From Cordia subcordata (taxonomy: Eukaryota; Streptophyta; Magnoliopsida; Boraginales; Cordiaceae), in the NCBI GenBank assembly GCA_028554755.1, contig JAPTOF010000010.1, positions 15,466,501-15,530,500 on the forward strand: a stretch of DNA of 64,000 bases, in the 5' to 3' direction. The notes under the pieces were generated by a model. The model was not told the DNA's origin. It saw only the letters and a program-made list of their open reading frames with translations, and searched no databases. Shown here piece by piece: positions 59,438-64,000 of the stretch (its first letter is position 1; every line of letters starts with the position of its first letter). The position numbers were made by a program, and so were the translations under genes.

Positions 59438-60264
59438 TCATATCCATAGGAACTTCAATTTGATGCTCATTGAGAGTGATACCCCTAGCTCTAGGGTGAT
59501 TTCTCTAGCTCTAGCATGCTCTTTTCGAGCTTTCCTATCCAATTCTTTTGGTACTTCATCCGCAGGTGCAACTATGAGAGGTAGAACTGGATTGGCGAAA
59601 ATGATGGCTTTTTTAGTCCTATCTTTGATTTTTTCTTTGAAATGAGGTGGCAAGTCCACATATGTATCCTTTTCAATATGACACCTAATATACCAATAAA
59701 TTCCCATGGAGTTAATATAAGCCATATCAAAGTTCCATCTGAATCACTTTTTCTTCTTAGGCAAAAAGATGTTCAACCAATTGAAAATATGTATAAGTGC
59801 CATGCCATAAGTGGGTTGTTGCTTAGTCAATCTAATGTGTACTATGTGTTTAAGAATGATAAAAGGTAAAGCAATCTTCTTCTTATGATATACATGATAC
59901 ATGTTATTAGCATCAATAAACCCAACAATATTGTCATACATTTCCCTGGGCATAAACACTGCATTTAATATCTTGTTCATAAGCCTTCTTTCCACATTCA
60001 GTTCACTCTTAGGAGGGGTTGTTTCTCTATAAGGATCATCATCTATTGCATCCCAAATAAACTTAACTACCTCATCAACAACATCATCTTTGTTTTTAGG
60101 CCAACCTTTAGAATGATATTGCATTCACCCTCAATAGGTAGTTGAAATATATCATGCAACACATTTTCATTTAATCCAAAAGTGATTCCTCTAATGGTTG
60201 ATCTTATATGAATATTAAGAGCTTGTTGAAAGAATTTAACATTCTCATAAAATTCTTTAATCAA
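59438..60264 (-). pseudogene. Env-position ORF of SIRE-like element (plant transposon-protein domain, decayed)
   Basis: Minus-strand pieces 60264-60067, 60124-59744 and 59725-59438. Segments EFYENVKFFQ, FGLNENVLHDIFQLP and TYGMALIHIFNW resemble the family that databases call putative plant transposon protein (the EFYANL...YGMLLTRIF pattern), which I recall from plant retroelement ORFs. It lies downstream of RNase H, the env-like position of SIRE elements. The last piece is charged and rich in Ala/Glu/Lys. Two frame changes break it. No membrane or signal segment is visible. The function of the family is unknown to me. Confidence 0.5.
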
Positions 60265-61072
60265 ATCCCCATAGGGATTACACTTAAGATAAATAAAGAA
60301 ATCCCAACCTTGAAACTTAAGAAGCGTAATGATTTGGCACCTTCCAAATCTCTATCAACAATGTTCTTCCCATACATTATCTTCTTCTCTTTTAGTTCCT
60401 CTTCTTCATTAGATAATGAACCACTACTTGGGTTTGGAGATGGGTCTCTTCTTGGTGGTGATGGATCTTTTCTTGGCCTCTTGATCTTCTTCTTCTAGGA
60501 GGTTTCTTGGCCGCTTAGATTCACCATTGTTGTGATTTTGAAGTAAAAGATGATGGCGAAGAATTTTATGAAGTGGGTCTTTCAAAAACTCAAGAAATTT
60601 GTGAGAATTTTGGCTGAAAAGGTGTTTTTATAGTAAGGGTTTGAGAGAAAGGGGTTAGAGAGTATGAAAATATAGAGTTTGAATGGGTTTAGAAGTGTAA
60701 AAATCGAGTTTAAGTATGCCTCTCTGGTAAGTACTGGTCTGTAGGTAAGCTTTTAGGGCGACCGGCTGACAATGCCAACAAGGATAGGGTACAGGTCTGT
60801 TTCTATGCCACTGTTGGTAGGCCTATTGCCCCAGTCGGTCAACTGGTGACCCAACTAGCAGGCACTGCAAGTTTATTTTTCAAAATTTTGCAAACCTAAA
60901 CTTATTTGGATGCAACTTTGAGCCAAAAACAATAATTTCAAAGACGTAAGGACACTTCTAAGGAGGAATTTGCATCCCAATCTCTCTTCAAATTTTGCAA
61001 AATTGTTCTTCATGCAAAGGTTTTATAAAGATGTCAGCAACTTGATGCAATGTATCAACAAATTCAAGTATG
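60265..61072 (-). other. Spacer between RNase H and downstream ORF of the SIRE-like element
   Basis: Includes Ser-rich low-complexity sequence (60370-60500), CCGGC/GTCGGTC-like motifs at 60760-60850 and no clear domain. Part may encode the degraded N-terminus of the downstream ORF. Confidence 0.35.
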
Positions 61073-61655
61073 TCATCTTTTTTCTATGATCGCTAATGAA
61101 ATGATCCTAATCTCGATATGTTTGGTCCTAGAGTTTTGGATATGATTCTTAGTGAGATTAATGGCACTAGTGTTATCACAATAAATAAGCACATGATCAT
61201 AATGCAAACCATAATCAAGCAAGTTTTGCTTCATCCACAAAACTTGAGAAACACAAATACCGACAGCAATGTATTCGGCCTCAATCGTAGAGATAGCAAT
61301 ACTATTTTGCTTCCTACTTGACCATGACACCAAGGAATGACTAGGAAATTGACATGTTCCACTTGTGCTCTTTTGGTAGACCTTACAACCGGCATAATCG
61401 ACATTGAAATAACCGTGTAAATGTAACGAGGTTTCTTTAGCATACCAAAGTCCCAAATCAAATGTACCTTTAAGAAATCTAACTGTTCTTTTCACGACAA
61501 CTAGATGAAATTCTTTAGGACTCTATTGGAAATGAGCACATAAATATATGGCAAACATGGTGTCTAGCCTAGAGGCCGTTAAATAAAGTAGACTACCGAT
61601 CATACCTTTATACCTTGTCTCATCCATGAGCTTACCCGTCTCATCCTTGTCAAAC
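61073..61655 (-). pseudogene. SIRE-like copia RT end and RNase H
   Basis: A 140-codon minus frame (61495-61073) carries VRFLKGTFDLGLWY, the DYAGC segment, the STIEAEYIA segment and LIYCDNTSAINLTKN with HSRTKHIEIR-like ending, as in SIRE/Maximus RNase H. Upstream on the same strand (61500-61650) the RT end GMIGSLLYLTASRLDT is readable. The rest of pol and gag is missing: an LTR fragment joins at about 61660. Confidence 0.8.
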
Positions 61656-61661
61656 CGTAAT

Positions 61662-62115
61662 CATTAGTTCCCCAAAGAGAAAGAGAGAGACGAAATCGAT
61701 TTAAGGTGGTTCGGCCCAGCCTGTATCTAGCGCCTAAGGATTCTCCCCTTAGGACTTCAAGCAACCTCTACTATTAAGCTTCTTCAAAGATTGGTGAAGC
61801 TCAAACCAATATACACCTCTTTAGAGCTCTTCCAAAGATTGCTAGCAAAGCCCCTTTGCCAAGGATTTCTTTACACCCAGGAGCTTTACACAATCTTCCC
61901 CAGATAATCAAGTTATGGTGTGTATATATCAATAATATAAAGAGAGGTTTCTTAAAGCTAAATCACTACAACTTATAATAGGCAAGATATGAAAATGAAG
62001 GCTCCGTTGACTCAAGTATATCCAAGATTATAGCTCAAGAATGAATAATTTCCATGCAAAAAGATTTGAAAAAGATGAAAAACTGCTTAGAAATGCTCAG
62101 GTATGAAAAGTTATC
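61662..62115 (-). repeat. SIRE-like LTR fragment (3' part)
   Basis: Aligns with 47949-48326 plus 57715-57797 and so preserves an uninterrupted version of the CopB target site. It directly abuts RT sequence, so gag to most of RT has been deleted between the two LTR copies. Confidence 0.7.
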
Positions 62116-62126
62116 GAGTCTACATT

Positions 62127-62622
62127 TAGGGAGTTAGATGCGTATACCTCTCTTGAGCCTTTATGTTTACATGACAAGTAATCCATTGAGTCCATTTCAC
62201 TCTCTTCACCCATGTCTATCCTTATAGAGGAGTTAAAGAGACCTTTGCATGTTCAAACCCTATCCCATAGAGAGGAAGAGCCTAGTGTTTCCATATACGC
62301 CATTCTTGATTCTTCTACCTCTCCCTCTTTAGATGTAGTCCCTACTTCTGATTCCTATTCTGTTGAGTCTCCTCTTTCTTCGGAGCTCACATTTGTACTC
62401 TCTTGCAAAGAAAACTTTCACCTAGGATTAGGACACATACTGCCCATTTTGCGTACATTAGACTTATCTTTGACTCTTGGGGAGGGTGTGTTCTTAGCCT
62501 TAGACTATGAGAAGAAGGCCATGGGGTGGTTCATTAGAGAGCAAGTGGGGCATAATCTTTCATGTTTGCATATGTTCCCTACCACATATGAGCACACACT
62601 TTCATTTAATATTTTGGGGTAA
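62127..62622 (+). pseudogene. Unfamiliar ORF of an Athila-related element (copy 2)
   Basis: A 136-codon open frame (62212-62622), extended upstream across one stop to about 62127. It aligns with the minus-strand copy at 18442-19245 at both ends (LREL-AYTS-E start; IEELK-P; ELTFV, FHLGL, TLDLSLT, EGVFLALDYEKKAMGW, GHNLSC end) but lacks the middle portion of that copy. The protein is acidic with a Ser-rich segment (STSPSLDVVPTSDSYSVES). No known domain recognised. Downstream sequence to 62700 also matches 18310-18400. Confidence 0.45.
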
Positions 62623-62708
62623 GATCTAGAAAAAGAGTACATTGTGCATTCATTGCCCCATATTATATTGTATGACCTTTTTCCTTCTACTTTCTACACT
62701 TTGATGAT

Positions 62709-64000
62709 TGATGTGTGTCATTTGTGCATGTTTGCATCTAGTTTTTGCATGCATATTTAAGGGTGTTTAGAGTATAATTGAGTGCGCTTAGTATAAAGTT
62801 TATGCATATTTGTTAATATTTGTACATAATGTATTTAGGTGCATAAATACTATACTAAGTGTTATATTCCATGTTTTAGGAGTGTTTTGGAAGGGTTCAA
62901 GCTTATGCGAGGAAGAAATGAGCTAACGGATAAAGACCGGAAGAAAAGAAATAAAGAAGAGATCATTCTGATCCAGCCGGTCGACTTAGAAGAAGAGCCG
63001 GTCGACCGTCTAGGTCGACCAGCAGCTCTAGAGAATAAAAGATTGAAGCCGGTCGAGTTCCTCAAGAAGCCGGTCGACCGGCCAGTCCAGAGAGCATCAT
63101 GATTGAAGCCGGTCGAGCAAGAAAGAGGAGCCGGTCGACCGGCTAGGTCGACCGGCTGTGCGCTGAAGAAATCCATAAAAAGCTCGTTTCAGCTCATTTT
63201 CAGGGGAGGAACTTTTATTTCTTAAATCCTAATAAACCCTAACCCTTTGCCCACTTTACAAAACACCCTAAACCACCATCTAAACCCCACACCAAGCTAG
63301 GATTGAAGCATTAAACAAAGATTTGAAGGATTTGTACGGATTTGGAAGCAAGAATTTAGGGAAGTTCTTCTTGTTCTTTCTCTATTTCTTGTAAATATGT
63401 TGCTAGATTAGGCTAGATTTAAGGTTGATTGTTGTTGTATATTAGATTAGGGCTTTGAATAATGGATTTGTGTAGATCTTTGGCTCTTAATACATGTTTA
63501 TTTACATAAATTTATGGCATGATTCAATATGTCTATGTATTGGAAATCAAACATGTCTATGTGTTTGTTAAAATGCCTAAGTGAATATGCATGTGTTATT
63601 TATGCTTCAAATGCTCTTATCTACTTATATGGGTGATGTGATTGTGCTTAATCTCGTGGCTTTGCTTAGTAGAGTAGGCTTTAGCTTTAAATCCAGCTAA
63701 TAGGTTACATGCTATGCTTAGTCAAGTTTAGGTGCTAGTCCTTGGCTTTAAATCCAGCCAAGTGGATAAGTTAACCTAGACTAGAGTATCCCTCACCCAC
63801 GTTAGTGTTGGTTAATTGAGCCTTAATGTCACATAGTGTTTAGGTGCAAGTCCTTGGCTTTAAATCCAGCCAAGAGGATAAGTTCTAAGCACAGATTGCG
63901 TAGGCTAGGAGGGATTGGCCCTTAGCTTTAAATCCAGCTAACAGGTTGAACCACTAGTATTGGTTAAGAGAGCCCCCGATTAACACAACGGTAGTAGAAG
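62709..64000 (+). repeat. Athila-type LTR, plus strand, cut by window end
   Basis: Starts TGATGTGTGTCATTTGTGC, like the AthB LTR, and has the AthA LTR layout: a GGTCGACCGGC palindrome array (62975-63156), a TATA-like CCATAAAAAG just after it, then AAACATGTCTATGTGTTTGT-type and GGCTTTAAATCCAGCCAA segments. There is no polypurine tract before it, so it is more likely the 5' LTR of an element that continues beyond the window. The 87-codon frame at 62839 is not a gene. Confidence 0.7.
62975..63156. repeat. GGTCGACCGG palindrome array in the right-hand LTR
   Basis: At least five GGTCGACC/GCCGGTCGA units with AGCCGGTCGAC spacing; a TATA-like CATAAAAAG lies about 15 bases beyond. Confidence 0.85.

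Overview
This is a gene-poor, transposon-saturated stretch of a flowering-plant nuclear genome, most likely a eudicot; the species cannot be named from the sequence. The evidence is a dense nest of plant LTR retrotransposons. They include Athila-type Ty3/gypsy elements with tRNA-Asp primer binding sites, Ty1/copia elements with initiator-Met primer binding sites, and a SIRE/Maximus-like copia remnant. Two miniature DNA transposons carry intact target-site duplications. I recognise one probable host gene.

Layout. 1-7.5 kb: minus-strand Athila-like debris (LTR pieces, gag zinc-knuckle fragments, degenerate primer sites), a small LTR element without recognisable coding (about 0.8-3.1 kb), and a Mutator-like MITE (6199-6746). 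7.9-16.4 kb: an old plus-strand Athila element (AthB) with decayed gag-pol and a hAT-like MITE inside its integrase. 16.4-41 kb: a minus-strand Athila-related element carrying an unfamiliar ORF. Its right-hand LTR is split by two later full-length insertions: a minus-strand copia element (CopA, 19520-27516) and a comparatively young, almost readable Athila element (AthA, 28292-39347). 41-44 kb: an island without recognisable transposons that holds the host gene. 44-47.7 kb: unassigned, possibly LTR-derived. 47.9-62.1 kb: a minus-strand SIRE-like element whose left LTR is split by a second copia element of the CopA family (CopB, 48327-57714). 62.1-64 kb: a second copy of the unfamiliar ORF followed by an Athila-type LTR that runs off the window.

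The gene at 42634-43407 is the most interesting object. It encodes a 257-residue secreted precursor with five in-frame 35-residue repeats, three of them carrying an identical PIPPSGPS core preceded by LPKGT. That core closely resembles the EPIP peptide of the IDA/IDA-like family, which signals abscission and cell separation through HAESA/HSL receptors. The usual IDA precursor is short, carries one peptide and ends in KRHN. This one looks like a multi-peptide precursor whose peptides have a different C-terminal end.

Apart from that gene, the transposon genes do not work together as a pathway. None of the elements is intact: all have stop codons or frameshifts in gag-pol, so they would depend on proteins supplied by other copies.
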